DNA of 37,454 bases from Bacilli bacterium (GCA_017428485.1 JAFRQT010000040.1:1-37454), one strand, 5' to 3'. Shown: positions 16,765 through 25,182, counted from the first letter of the stretch. Translations and numbers: made by a program. Notes: generated from the letters alone by a model not told the origin.

Positions 16765-18438
16765 ATACCTTCTTACAAGTGATTGATTATATTGATGCAA
16801 TAAACTTGTAGTAAGTTCAATTGGTTCATCTAAATCAAACTCTTTGTTAATAAGTTTTCTTAATAATCTACTTTGTATACCAAGCATAATAGCTTGTAAT
16901 GCTCTTGCACCTGTTCCCATATCATATGCTTGATTACATACTTCATCTATAAATTCATCTGCATAAGTTATTCCTTTATAGCCAAACATTCTAACTGTTC
17001 TTTCAATATTCTTTAAAGGACTGATTACTGATGTTAACAAAATATTTCTCAAATCTTCTACTTCATATGTTTTTGTACATACAAGGACTTTAATTCTTCC
17101 AAAGAATTCCCTTTCAAGTCCTTCATCAATATAGTCTTCAGCAGTTATTGTGTATGTCTTGTCACTTTCAGGAACTTCTTTATTTCTTCCAAATCCAACA
17201 CCAACATCTTTATTCTTTTCCTTAGCTTCTTTAATTTTTCTTTCTCTAAGATCAGTCCAAGCACCACCTAATATGAATGTTAGTTTACTTGTATCAAAAT
17301 GAATTCCTTTACCATGACCATTTTCATCAAGAGGGACATCATACTCTCCTCCACTAATGAATCCTAATAATTCTTCTTGAACTCCTTTTTTCATATCTTT
17401 TCCATCTAATCCGGATTTGCTAGCAATTTTATCTACTTCATCTAAAAAGATAATTCCTCTTTCAGCTTTTCCAATATTTTTTCCAGAAGCAAAATATAAT
17501 TTTCTTAATAAATCTGTAATAGTTGGTCCTACGTAACCAGTTTCTGAAAAACTATTTATATTACTTTTTATAAATGGTAATTTAAGTCTAGATGAAATTT
17601 GTTTTATAATTGCTGTTTTACCAGTTCCAGTGGCACCTTCTATTAATATTGCTACTTTACTACTATCTAATTCAGCTTCATCTAGAAAGAAATCTTTTGA
17701 TAAATAATCAATTAATAATTGATTATAATATATATTTGTTACTAAAATTGATACTGCTTCTTCCTGACCAACAATAATATGATTTATTTCATCAATAATT
17801 TTATCAACATTGATATCGCACATTTCAGTTTGTGGCATCTCTTCAAAATTAGATATTGGTGTTGACTCCGGCACAGTTGGCATAGGTATTGGTTCCGGCA
17901 CAGAACCAGTTTTAATAAATGATGGCTCAATTTCTATGCTGTCTTCTACTTCATAATCAGATCTTAACATATTCTTTAATACATGCGGATTAAGTTCAAC
18001 TTCTTTTCTTTCACTATATCTATTTATTCTTGTTTTTAATACACTTTCATCTTCTGTTAAATCTAAAGATGTATATTTTAATTTTGATGCAATTTTAATA
18101 CATTTCATAGTAAAATCTTCAGCATTTATACCATCTACATAATCACGAGGAAAAACATAGATTGAGTATGGTGTATATGCATCATCATTATATTCTGCTA
18201 ATCCTTTAGCCTCCTCAAAATTAACTACCCCCTTAGAATCGAACAAAGAACTTGGTTCACATGACAATTTATTAAAATCTGATTCATCGCTTCCTTCAAA
18301 AGAACCAGAAGTAATAATGTAATACATATCATCAGGATCATATACTACTTTTGCAATAGATTCAAATTCTAATGATTTGCTATCATCACTTTTTCTTTTG
18401 AAAATTACAGCCATACTTTCTTTACTTGCACTATCCAT
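16759..18438 (-). CDS. ClpX-like AAA+ unfoldase with a novel N-terminal region
   Basis: 559 aa from the ATG at 18438 (GAAGGTG upstream); a longer reading would run through the promoter. ATPase: Walker A GATGTGKTA at 268-276, pore loop GYVG at 301-304, Walker B IIFLDEVDK at 329-337, a GVGFG loop at 413-417 in the place of the ClpX IGF loop, arginine-finger region REFFGR, sensor 2 GTGARAL at 508-514. The first 210 residues lack the Cys4 zinc domain and look unlike ClpX: a folded-looking segment (1-170), then a Pro-rich linker (180-203). Divergent from the FAD gene at 18558. Its best paralogue is the truncated gene at the left edge. Probably an adaptor-specific unfoldase; targets unknown. Confidence 0.87.
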   Translation of the reverse strand: MDSASKESMAVIFKRKSDDSKSLEFESIAKVVYDPDDMYYIITSGSFEGSDESDFNKLSCEPSSLFDSKGVVNFEEAKGLAEYNDDAYTPYSIYVFPRDYVDGINAEDFTMKCIKIASKLKYTSLDLTEDESVLKTRINRYSERKEVELNPHVLKNMLRSDYEVEDSIEIEPSFIKTGSVPEPIPMPTVPESTPISNFEEMPQTEMCDINVDKIIDEINHIIVGQEEAVSILVTNIYYNQLLIDYLSKDFFLDEAELDSSKVAILIEGATGTGKTAIIKQISSRLKLPFIKSNINSFSETGYVGPTITDLLRKLYFASGKNIGKAERGIIFLDEVDKIASKSGLDGKDMKKGVQEELLGFISGGEYDVPLDENGHGKGIHFDTSKLTFILGGAWTDLRERKIKEAKEKNKDVGVGFGRNKEVPESDKTYTITAEDYIDEGLEREFFGRIKVLVCTKTYEVEDLRNILLTSVISPLKNIERTVRMFGYKGITYADEFIDEVCNQAYDMGTGARALQAIMLGIQSRLLRKLINKEFDLDEPIELTTSLLHQYNQSLVRRYK

Positions 18439-18466
18439 AGTTTCACCTTCTAACTGATTAATTATT

Positions 18467-18495
18467 AGGATAACACAATTAACTAGATACTTCAA
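18467..18495 (-). promoter_or_regulatory. promoter of the second ClpX-like gene
   Basis: On the minus strand TTGAAG (18490-18495), 17-base spacer, TATCCT (18467-18472), with TG one base before the -10. The start codon is about 29 bases further on. Confidence 0.6.
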
Positions 18496-18533
18496 TTATT
18501 AATTAAAAATTATTTACTAATAATTATTTATCA

Positions 18534-18542
18534 TGATATAAT
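18534..18542 (+). promoter_or_regulatory. extended -10 promoter of the FAD gene
   Basis: TGATATAAT with no convincing -35; GGTGA Shine-Dalgarno and ATG follow at 18549-18560. Confidence 0.6.
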
Positions 18543-18557
18543 CTTTATGGTGATTTT

Positions 18558-19958
18558 ATGTATGACGTTGTAATAGTAGGAGCAGGTCCTGCAGGACTAT
18601 TTTCTGCTTATGAGTTGATAACAAATAATAATAACTTGAAAGTTGCAATACTAGACAGAGGACAAGATGTTAAAAATAGAATATGTCCTATGAATAAATT
18701 TGGAGTACCTTGTAAAAATTGTAATCCATGCGCTATATTATCTGGATATGGTGGCGCAGGTACATTTTCAGATGGTAAATTAAACTATATACATAAACTT
18801 GGTAAAAGTGATTTAACGAAATATATGAGTGAATCAGAAGCAGTTAAATTAATTGAAGATACTGAAAAAATATTTAATGAATTTAAAATGGATGCTGATG
18901 TTTACCCTTCTAATATGAAAGAAGCAGAAGAAATAAGAAAGAAAGTTGCAATTGCAGGGGCAAAACTATTAATTATTAAGCAAAAACATTTGGGTAGTGA
19001 TCACTTACCAGAATACATTGATGGAATATGTGATTATCTAAAAGAAAAAGGTGTTGAATTAATATCAAGAGCAAATGTAACTGATATAAAAACAATTAGT
19101 GAAAAGAAACATGAAATCACTTACGAAAAAGATAGTAAAGAAAAAGTAATTAAATCAAAATATGTAATTGTTGCTCCCGGAAGAACTGGTGCTAAATGGA
19201 TACAAGAGCTAGCAGACAAATATCAAATACCATATTTTTCACAAAGTATTGAAATTGGTGTTAGAGTTGAAGTCAGAAAAGATATTATGGAAGATATAAC
19301 AAATGTTATATATGATCCAACAATATTTATTAAAACCAAAACATATGGCGATGAAATAAGAACATTCTGTACAAATCCAGGAGGATTTGTAGCAAAAGAA
19401 AATTATTATGGATATATTTGTGTTAATGGGCATGCACTAAAAGAAATTAAATCAAACAATACAAATTTTGCATTTATTTCTAAGGTAAATTTAACTGAAC
19501 CTGTAACTAATACAAGATTATATGGTGAAAGTATCGCAAGAATTGCTAACGTTTTAGGAGATAGTAAACCAATTATTCAATCTCTTAAAGATTTGAAAAG
19601 TGGAAGACGTAGCGAATGGCATAGAATAAATAAAGGATTTATAGAACCAACATTAAAAGATTGCGTTGCTGGAGACTTAGCACTAGTAATGCCACATAGA
19701 ATTATAACTAATATTTTAGAAGGACTTGAAACTCTAGATAAAATTATCCCGGGTGTTAATAATGATGACACATTATTATATGGACCAGAAATAAAATTCT
19801 TCTCAAATGAGATTGAAACTGATAATGAATTCAAATTAAAAGATGATAATATTTATTTTATAGGAGATGGTGCTGGCAAAGCTGGAAATATTGTTACAGC
19901 AGCAGCAACTGGTCTTATAGCATCAAGAAGTATATTAAAAAAAGAAAATTCTAAATAA
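18558..19958 (+). CDS. FAD-dependent dehydrogenase-like protein (COG2509 type)
   Basis: 466 aa. Rossmann dinucleotide motif GAGPAG at 8-13 and a C-terminal FAD motif YFIGDGAGKAGNIVTAAATG. A Cys-rich loop CPMNKFGVPCKNCNPC near 42-57 is characteristic of this family of uncharacterised FAD-dependent dehydrogenases, and YGGAGTFSDGKLNY follows it. Soluble, flavin-binding; substrate not known. One of few plus-strand genes; it diverges from the ClpX-like gene and has its own promoter and a two-way terminator. Confidence 0.85.
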   Translation: MYDVVIVGAGPAGLFSAYELITNNNNLKVAILDRGQDVKNRICPMNKFGVPCKNCNPCAILSGYGGAGTFSDGKLNYIHKLGKSDLTKYMSESEAVKLIEDTEKIFNEFKMDADVYPSNMKEAEEIRKKVAIAGAKLLIIKQKHLGSDHLPEYIDGICDYLKEKGVELISRANVTDIKTISEKKHEITYEKDSKEKVIKSKYVIVAPGRTGAKWIQELADKYQIPYFSQSIEIGVRVEVRKDIMEDITNVIYDPTIFIKTKTYGDEIRTFCTNPGGFVAKENYYGYICVNGHALKEIKSNNTNFAFISKVNLTEPVTNTRLYGESIARIANVLGDSKPIIQSLKDLKSGRRSEWHRINKGFIEPTLKDCVAGDLALVMPHRIITNILEGLETLDKIIPGVNNDDTLLYGPEIKFFSNEIETDNEFKLKDDNIYFIGDGAGKAGNIVTAAATGLIASRSILKKENSK

Positions 19959-19972
19959 TTTTCTTTTTTTAT
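19935..19972. terminator. bidirectional terminator between the FAD gene and the DUF7666-like gene
   Basis: Ten-base arms AAAGAAAATT (19941-19950) and AATTTTCTTT (19957-19966), with A-run on one side and T-run on the other, serving two convergent genes. Confidence 0.75.
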
Positions 19973-19973
19973 T

Positions 19974-20444
19974 TTAATTATCAAAAGCGTTTTTATTTCC
20001 ATATTGATAATATAATATCATTTTTTTAACATAGCTATTATCTGTATTTTTATCATAAATCATCTGAATTTCTTCTTCAGATAACTTAAATAAAGAAATA
20101 AATCTACTCAATCTATATGGAGGTAAATCCAATGCATATTTAAGTATTTCTTCTCTTGTTAACATTTTTGATAATTTTAAATATTCAGTTGAATACATAT
20201 TATAAAATCCATTGTATTCATCTTCATATTCATCAATACATCCCCATCCTTGAACTAAACATATATCGACTTCTTTTTTTATTGCATCAAAATATCTTAA
20301 AGTATCTTCTAAGTGTTTACAAAAATGGAATCCCTTTGAACCAAACTTAACAACATCTAATATGTGATAAGTCTTTCCAATTTCGAACTTTTCTCCATAT
20401 CTATTTATTAAGCCTTTATCAAAACATTTATATCCTTCAACCAT
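19974..20444 (-). CDS. DUF7666-like protein
   Basis: 156 aa. The pattern YKCFDKGLINRYGEKFEIGKTY, GFHFCKHLEDTLRYFD and a Trp/Gly-rich turn matches a family often found in phages and mobile regions, whose function is unknown. A C-terminal helical half (REEILKYAL, LSEEEIQMIY) follows. It starts 8 bases after lepB and probably shares its transcript. No catalytic motif seen. Confidence 0.6.
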   Translation of the reverse strand: MVEGYKCFDKGLINRYGEKFEIGKTYHILDVVKFGSKGFHFCKHLEDTLRYFDAIKKEVDICLVQGWGCIDEYEDEYNGFYNMYSTEYLKLSKMLTREEILKYALDLPPYRLSRFISLFKLSEEEIQMIYDKNTDNSYVKKMILYYQYGNKNAFDN

Positions 20445-20451
20445 AAAGCCC

Positions 20452-20949
20452 CTACTTTTCTATTCTTCCTATTTTATCAAATGGATATAATCTAATTTTA
20501 ACTCTTCCGACTAATTCTTCTTTTTTAAAATTACCAAGCATTCTACTATCTTTAGATACTTCTCTATTGTCTCCCATTACAAAATATTCATTATCTGATG
20601 TGGTAGTTTTAAAATCATTTGTTATTCCATGATTATATTTTTCTTCAACATAATTACCATTTATATATAGTTTATTATCGATATACTCTATTGTTTCACC
20701 AGGAAGACCAATTATTCTTTTAATAATTTTATCATCTTCTTCACTATTTTTAACTACAACAATTTGAAATCTTTTAGGATCACTAATTCTATAATTAATT
20801 TTGTTTATTATTATAACTTGTCCATCATTAAGTGTATTATCCATACTGCTTCCTTCAACAACTGCAGGTGTCATAATAAAAGATCTTATTAAAACAACAG
20901 CAACAATTATAATAACATAATCTTTTATCTCTAATAAAAATTTCTTCAT
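20452..20949 (-). CDS. lepB: signal peptidase I
   Basis: 165 aa from the ATG at 20949; an upstream GTG lies within the GAGGAG Shine-Dalgarno and is rejected. One N-terminal membrane anchor (9-28), then catalytic EGSSMDNTL with Ser35 and KRIIGLPGE with Lys77, and the box D/E region MGDNREVSKDSR. It removes signal peptides from exported proteins at the outer membrane face. Size fits the Gram-positive short form. Upstream of the DUF7666-like gene in the same transcript. Confidence 0.95.
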   Translation of the reverse strand: MKKFLLEIKDYVIIIVAVVLIRSFIMTPAVVEGSSMDNTLNDGQVIIINKINYRISDPKRFQIVVVKNSEEDDKIIKRIIGLPGETIEYIDNKLYINGNYVEEKYNHGITNDFKTTTSDNEYFVMGDNREVSKDSRMLGNFKKEELVGRVKIRLYPFDKIGRIEK

Positions 20950-21032
20950 ATGTCTCCTCACAATTTAACTATTATAATTATACTACATATTTTATAACGT
21001 TCAACAATATTAATACTATATTCTTATTTTGT

Positions 21033-21064
21033 AAAAAAAAAGAAATTATATAATTAATTTCTTT
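21033..21064 (-). terminator. terminator of rplS
   Basis: Ten-base arms (21039-21048 and 21055-21064), six-base loop, T-run in the minus direction; it overlaps the rplS stop. Confidence 0.75.
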
Positions 21065-21392
21065 CTTTAATTCTAAATGTTCCAGTAAATTTCTTTAAGA
21101 AGTTTAATTTAGCTCTTCTTACTTTACCTTTCTTAACTACAGTTATTTTATCAATTAGTGGACTATTAACTGGGAAAACTCTATTGATTCCAACATTTCC
21201 ACTTTTCTTTCTAACTGTAAATGTTTCTGAAACACTACCGCCTTTACGAGCAGTAACAATTCCTTCGTATGCTTGAATTCTTTCTCTTTTACCTTCTCTA
21301 ATCTTAACGTCTACTCTAACAGTATCTCCAACTTGGAAATCAGGAACGTTAGGATTGATATGTTTCTTGTTAATCATATCGATTAAGTTCAT
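21054..21392 (-). CDS. rplS: 50S ribosomal protein L19
   Basis: 112 aa from the ATG at 21392, preceded by AAAGGAGG; a reading starting eight codons earlier would run through the Shine-Dalgarno. L19 sits at the 30S-50S interface. Family marks: [43 protein letters not shown], and [13 protein letters not shown]. Length and sequence are canonical. Preceded by a structured leader and a good promoter. It is a single gene here, not with rimM-trmD as in many Bacillota. Confidence 0.97.
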   Translation of the reverse strand: MNLIDMINKKHINPNVPDFQVGDTVRVDVKIREGKRERIQAYEGIVTARKGGSVSETFTVRKKSGNVGINRVFPVNSPLIDKITVVKKGKVRRAKLNFLKKFTGTFRIKERN

Positions 21393-21449
21393 ACTATATT
21401 TCCTCCTTTTGTGCATATTTAATCATGCTTATTTGCAGCGGATTAAGCG
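21393..21449 (-). ncRNA. putative L19 autoregulatory leader
   Basis: The roughly 57-base leader between the predicted start of transcription and rplS can fold: GCTTA pairs with TAAGC around ATCCGCTGCAAA, and alternatively TTAATC pairs with GATTAA, with GCAT/ATGC before the Shine-Dalgarno. L19 leaders that bind their own protein are known in Bacillota. Position and pairing fit; the match to that class is inferred from memory of its form, not from a search. Confidence 0.5.
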
Positions 21450-21454
21450 TAATA

Positions 21455-21483
21455 ATAATAACACAAAAATATATGGATGTCTA
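21455..21483 (-). promoter_or_regulatory. sigma-A-type promoter of rplS
   Basis: On the minus strand TAGACA (21478-21483), 17-base spacer, TATTAT (21455-21460), plus TG one base before the -10. Confidence 0.7.
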
Positions 21484-21507
21484 GTTTTTTATTTAAAAAA
21501 TTTACTT

Positions 21508-22698
21508 TTAACTATTAACAACTTTTTTTATTTCCCTCTGCTGCTTTTCAACTTCGTTTTCTATATTTATTCTTTGTACTACTGCAAATGCTCCAATTGT
21601 TGTTATACAAAAGCTTCCTCCATAGCTCAAGAAAGGAAGTGGTACTCCAGTTAATGGAATAATACCAAGTACTCCACATAAATTTACAAAAATATGAAGT
21701 AAGAAATATATACCAATACCATAACATATTAATGAGTTTTGTAATTTATATGTACTGCTTGCAACTTTAAAAATATAATATGCAAGTACAATATATCCAA
21801 TTATTATAATAATTCCAACTATTACTCCTAGTTCTTCTACAACAATTGGAAATATAAAGTCAGTATGACTAGCTGGTAAATATAAATATTTTTGAACAGA
21901 TGCTCCTACCCCTGAACCAAAAAGTCCACCATTGTTTATTGCAATATATCCATTACAAACTTGATAACCAGAGTTTTCCTCATATCTATCACAAGGATTA
22001 GTATAAACAAATCTATTAAATCTTCCAGACTCTAGTAACTTGTCTGGTAATATTTTATATCCAAATTTTAAAAATAATACTGATAATATAATTCCACATA
22101 CAGCCGCTATTTTAAGATATTTAACAAATTTTTCGTTTTTGTCTGATGGTACAGCAACAAATATTAATGCAAATAAAGCAGCCATTATTGCAGCAGAACC
22201 AAAATCTCCCCCCAAACCTATTATCAAAAATGCTAAAAAACATAAACTAAGCGGTATTAAAAATGACCATTTCTTATGATTTACATTTGCCCACACTCCA
22301 TAGAATGAACCCATATACATAATTAAGAATACCTTTAAGAATTCTGCTGGTTGTAAACTTCCACCAAGTAAAGAAAGAGTTACTTCATTTACACCGGATC
22401 TAAATAAGTTTTTACCATATGCAACTAATAATAATAGTAAAAATACTGCAGTTGCTCCCAAAGATAATGCTTTATACCATTTAGTTGGTATTTTGAGTAC
22501 AAATAAAGATCCTGCTAAAGATATACCAATAAATAATAATTGACGTTTAAAGAAGTAATAAGGACTATCCATTCCATACGTTAAAGTTGATGAAATAGAA
22601 GACGCATCTAAAATAAGAAGTGCCCCTCCTATTGCAAAAATCAATGTCAATATTAAAATTGGTTTGTTTAAATTTTTAAAAATATTTACTTTCTTCAT
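21508..22698 (-). CDS. ftsW: SEDS peptidoglycan glycosyltransferase FtsW
   Basis: 396 aa from the ATG at 22698 (a TTG four codons earlier is possible). Polytopic membrane protein, about ten hydrophobic segments. FtsW rather than RodA marks: CNGYIAINNGGLFGSGVGASVQK, LPASHTDFIFPIVVEELG and the final PLPFLSYGGSFCITT. It polymerises septal glycan strands with a class b PBP. A TATAAT lies 17 bases before the ATG and no Shine-Dalgarno is present, so the leader would be very short. It has a wall-synthesis role, so this organism is not a wall-less mycoplasma. Confidence 0.93.
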   Translation of the reverse strand: MKKVNIFKNLNKPILILTLIFAIGGALLILDASSISSTLTYGMDSPYYFFKRQLLFIGISLAGSLFVLKIPTKWYKALSLGATAVFLLLLLVAYGKNLFRSGVNEVTLSLLGGSLQPAEFLKVFLIMYMGSFYGVWANVNHKKWSFLIPLSLCFLAFLIIGLGGDFGSAAIMAALFALIFVAVPSDKNEKFVKYLKIAAVCGIILSVLFLKFGYKILPDKLLESGRFNRFVYTNPCDRYEENSGYQVCNGYIAINNGGLFGSGVGASVQKYLYLPASHTDFIFPIVVEELGVIVGIIIIIGYIVLAYYIFKVASSTYKLQNSLICYGIGIYFLLHIFVNLCGVLGIIPLTGVPLPFLSYGGSFCITTIGAFAVVQRINIENEVEKQQREIKKVVNS

Positions 22699-22815
22699 AG
22701 TATTTATCAATAATAATTATAACTAAAATAAAATGAATTGTAAATTATATCATTACTTAGTTGTGTCAACAAACATGATATTTCCATAAAATAATATAGA
22801 AATAGGAGGTATTAT

Positions 22816-23007
22816 ATGTATTATTATGGATATAATGGTGGATATACTACAGGTAATAGCATGTACTATAATACATATCCAGGATATTATACAAGTGGAT
22901 ATGGTTATGGTCCTGCTATTATATTAGTATTATTCATTTTACTAGTAATTATTTTCGGAGTTGGATTTATTAATAACGGAAATAGTGGCTGCGGTTGCAA
23001 TAACTAA
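22816..23007 (+). CDS. Gly/Tyr-rich small membrane protein (YjcZ-like)
   Basis: 63 aa with a strong AGGAGG Shine-Dalgarno. Residues 1-32 are almost only Tyr, Gly, Asn, Thr, Pro; 33-51 form one membrane helix; the tail is GNSGCGCNN. Small proteins of this plan (YjcZ family) occur in spore-formers and related Bacillota, with no clear function. It stands alone between ftsW (divergent) and thyX (convergent), with a two-way terminator. The three-part pattern and strong initiation site argue that it is expressed. Confidence 0.7.
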   Translation: MYYYGYNGGYTTGNSMYYNTYPGYYTSGYGYGPAIILVLFILLVIIFGVGFINNGNSGCGCNN

Positions 23008-23013
23008 TTGTCA

Positions 23014-23045
23014 AATAAAAAGTACTTTAAAGTACTTTTTATATT
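23014..23045. terminator. bidirectional terminator between the microprotein and thyX
   Basis: A perfect palindrome at 23017-23040 (arm AAAAAGTACTTT), overlapping the thyX stop codon and flanked by T-runs for both strands. Confidence 0.8.
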
Positions 23046-24268
23046 TTTCTAGTTAAATTTATTCCCTCTTTAAATCCACAAGGTGAAGGACATTTATAAT
23101 CTGGAAATGTACATCTTGCTCCATTTGCATATTTTGCAATATCATCTATAAGTGGATGATTATCTTCTTCTAAATGTTTCTTATATTCTAATAATGTCTT
23201 TCTTGTTTGCTGCATTATTTCAAGTTGAGCAGCACTACATAGTCTTTCTTTGCATTTTAAAATAAAATTTTCATATGTTCCATTTTCACATATATCAATT
23301 AACAATCCTTGAGGATATACATTTTTAACTCTATTACAATCATTTAACCATTCTTTTTTTAGCTCTTCATTATCTGCAATAATTGGTGGAATAAAAAATT
23401 CATATTCACTAGGTACTCTCATCTCATAATTAATAGTTCTATGTCTTTGTGCTTGTGCAAGTTCTGCAAAACTTCCTTTATATTTTGTTAAGTAGATATC
23501 TGAAAATACTTCTCTTTTATCATCAAACCTTTCTGAAAATAATGATAAGCGTCTATTCTTTTCATTTTTCATAAGTCTTTCATCTAAAATATTTAATCTA
23601 TTTAATTCATCAATAAATTCTTGCATTGATAAAGATAATCTATTTTGAAATTCATTATTACTATCATGTTCATTTATATATCTTTTCATGAAAGATGCTA
23701 AATCATTTATTTGTCTAAATGAAGTTTTATACATCATTTTAGTATCCATAAATACAGTTACTAAATATCTTGAATTCTCTTGTGCTAATTTTTTAATTTT
23801 ACTTTCATTAAATACATTTGAATATTTCTTTGATATCTCAGAAGTAAAAATATTCATCCATTTATTATATAATTCCTCTTCTAATTCTGTAATAGAATTA
23901 CCACTTATATTTCCAGGAGTTACTGTAAGTACTGGATCTGTAATTACCCTTTCAATTGGTGTGTATCTTGCTGATTTTTCACTTGTATTATATTCATGTT
24001 CATTATTTAATACCATTGCTAATATCTTTGGAATATTCTCGATATATAATACAACATCACAATGACCATATACACTATAGTGTGTTTTATTTAATGTTAA
24101 TTCTGTTCTTTTTTGTGTTTTTTCAATTGGTTCATCTAAAAGATGGTCATATCCTTGCTTATCATAACAAATACCTGCAGCTCTACCTCCAAATAATAAG
24201 GCAGATTCTCTATCGAATGTTCCATCCTCTTTCCTAAAATAATTTTCTTTTACTAAATTTATTTTCAT
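23039..24268 (-). CDS. thyX: FAD-dependent thymidylate synthase, double-length form
   Basis: 409 aa; usual ThyX is 220-260. It methylates dUMP to dTMP using FAD and methylene-folate. Two ThyX-like halves can be seen. The first (60-200) has HYSVYGHCDVVLYIENI, TSEKSARYT at 95-103 (right half of the RHRxxSxNExSxRY motif, its RHR lost) and LAQENSRYL. The second (262-400) has AQAQRHRTINYEMR, with RHR at 275-277, and later RLCSAAQLEIMQ. So the key residues may be shared between the halves, forming a pseudo-dimer. The tail adds Cys (CTFPDYKCPSPCG). It lies 9 bases after tmk and shares its transcript. Confidence 0.85.
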   Translation of the reverse strand: MKINLVKENYFRKEDGTFDRESALLFGGRAAGICYDKQGYDHLLDEPIEKTQKRTELTLNKTHYSVYGHCDVVLYIENIPKILAMVLNNEHEYNTSEKSARYTPIERVITDPVLTVTPGNISGNSITELEEELYNKWMNIFTSEISKKYSNVFNESKIKKLAQENSRYLVTVFMDTKMMYKTSFRQINDLASFMKRYINEHDSNNEFQNRLSLSMQEFIDELNRLNILDERLMKNEKNRRLSLFSERFDDKREVFSDIYLTKYKGSFAELAQAQRHRTINYEMRVPSEYEFFIPPIIADNEELKKEWLNDCNRVKNVYPQGLLIDICENGTYENFILKCKERLCSAAQLEIMQQTRKTLLEYKKHLEEDNHPLIDDIAKYANGARCTFPDYKCPSPCGFKEGINLTRKI

Positions 24269-24277
24269 TTTTACCTC

Positions 24278-25012
24278 CTAAAATTTTGTCATTCTCATTA
24301 TTTTTTTACTTTCTTGTTGCAATAGTTTATCAACAACTTCATCAACTTCACTAGCAATATCATCTATTGATTTTATATCATCTACACTACTAAAACTATC
24401 AGTTTTTAAACAATTAATAAATTCCCATCCATACATTTTAGCTATATCCAGATAATTTCTTTCTGCATTTCTTAAGTGCTCTTCACTCGATTCATTACCA
24501 TCTGAATATTTTCTTCCTTTTCTTAATTCTCTTGCTGCATCAAATGGCATATATAGGAATATTACTTTATCAGGTCTTGGAAGTTCACATAAATCAAATT
24601 CTAATATTTCTATAAATTTAAGTATCTTGTCTCTTTCCTCTTTTGTCTTTGCTTTTCCAGCTTGATGCCCCATGTTAGATGTTGTATATCTATCTAATAT
24701 TATTACATCATTTTCATAGATTTCATTTTCTATTGTCTTTAAAAAATTATATCTTCTATCAGCGGCATAATATAGACTACTTACAAGTGGGTCTACATTA
24801 GCACTTGTTTCTTCAAAAAAACTTTCACATATTTCTCCTTTTCCTAAATATGGTCCACCTACTATTTTACCAGTTGGTGAATTATATACTGGAAATGAAA
24901 AACTTTTTACTTTTAATCCTTTTGAATTTAAGTGTTCAAGTAATTTTTTACTTTGTGTTTCTTTACCTGAACCATCAGTTCCTTCGATAACAATTATCTT
25001 AGCTCTTTCCAT
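24278..25012 (-). CDS. tmk: thymidylate kinase
   Basis: 244 aa. Phosphorylates dTMP to dTDP. P-loop GTDGSGKET at 11-19, DRYTTSNMGHQAGK (the DR motif), and a lid ELRKGRKYSD. Longer than most bacterial Tmk (about 210), with an acidic C-terminal extension. Directly upstream of thyX, so dTMP production and use are co-expressed. GGAGGG precedes the ATG, itself right after a hairpin and T-run that may act as an attenuator. Confidence 0.9.
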   Translation of the reverse strand: MERAKIIVIEGTDGSGKETQSKKLLEHLNSKGLKVKSFSFPVYNSPTGKIVGGPYLGKGEICESFFEETSANVDPLVSSLYYAADRRYNFLKTIENEIYENDVIILDRYTTSNMGHQAGKAKTKEERDKILKFIEILEFDLCELPRPDKVIFLYMPFDAARELRKGRKYSDGNESSEEHLRNAERNYLDIAKMYGWEFINCLKTDSFSSVDDIKSIDDIASEVDEVVDKLLQQESKKIMRMTKF

Positions 25013-25021
25013 ATTCCCTCC

Positions 25022-25048
25022 AAAAAAATAACATAGTAAATACTATGC
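25022..25048 (-). terminator. possible attenuator hairpin in the tmk-thyX leader
   Basis: CATAGT (25032-25037) and ACTATG (25042-25047) form a small hairpin; the minus strand continues TTATTTTTTT just before the tmk Shine-Dalgarno. No minus-strand gene lies upstream that it could end, so it can only act on the tmk leader. The stem is short, so strength is doubtful. Confidence 0.45.
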
Positions 25049-25058
25049 TAAAAACATG

Positions 25059-25079
25059 TTAATAAGTTGATTTTAACAT
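25059..25079 (-). CDS. possible leader peptide MLKSTY
   Basis: A six-codon frame with a good Shine-Dalgarno (GAGG at 25088-25091, 8 bases before ATG) in the tmk leader. Its ATG lies in an arm of a hairpin (ATGTTAA with TTAACAT), and its end lies 10 bases before the T-run hairpin. Too short to judge by sequence; the arrangement is what suggests it. Confidence 0.35.
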   Translation of the reverse strand: MLKSTY

Positions 25080-25098
25080 TAATATTACCTCAATAAAT

Positions 25099-25127
25099 AT
25101 AATAATATATCATATATTTTTTTTCAA
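25099..25127 (-). promoter_or_regulatory. sigma-A-type promoter of tmk-thyX
   Basis: On the minus strand TTGAAA (25122-25127), exactly 17 bases, TATTAT (25099-25104). It would give a leader of about 80 bases. Confidence 0.65.
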
Positions 25128-25157
25128 TATAAAAATGTATTTTTTACAATTAATTTA

Positions 25158-25166
25158 TGATATAAT
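25158..25166 (+). promoter_or_regulatory. extended -10 promoter of rnhC
   Basis: TGATATAAT, 16 bases before the ATG at 25183; CGGTG serves as Shine-Dalgarno. Confidence 0.6.
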
Positions 25167-25182
25167 TTAATCGGTGAAAAAT

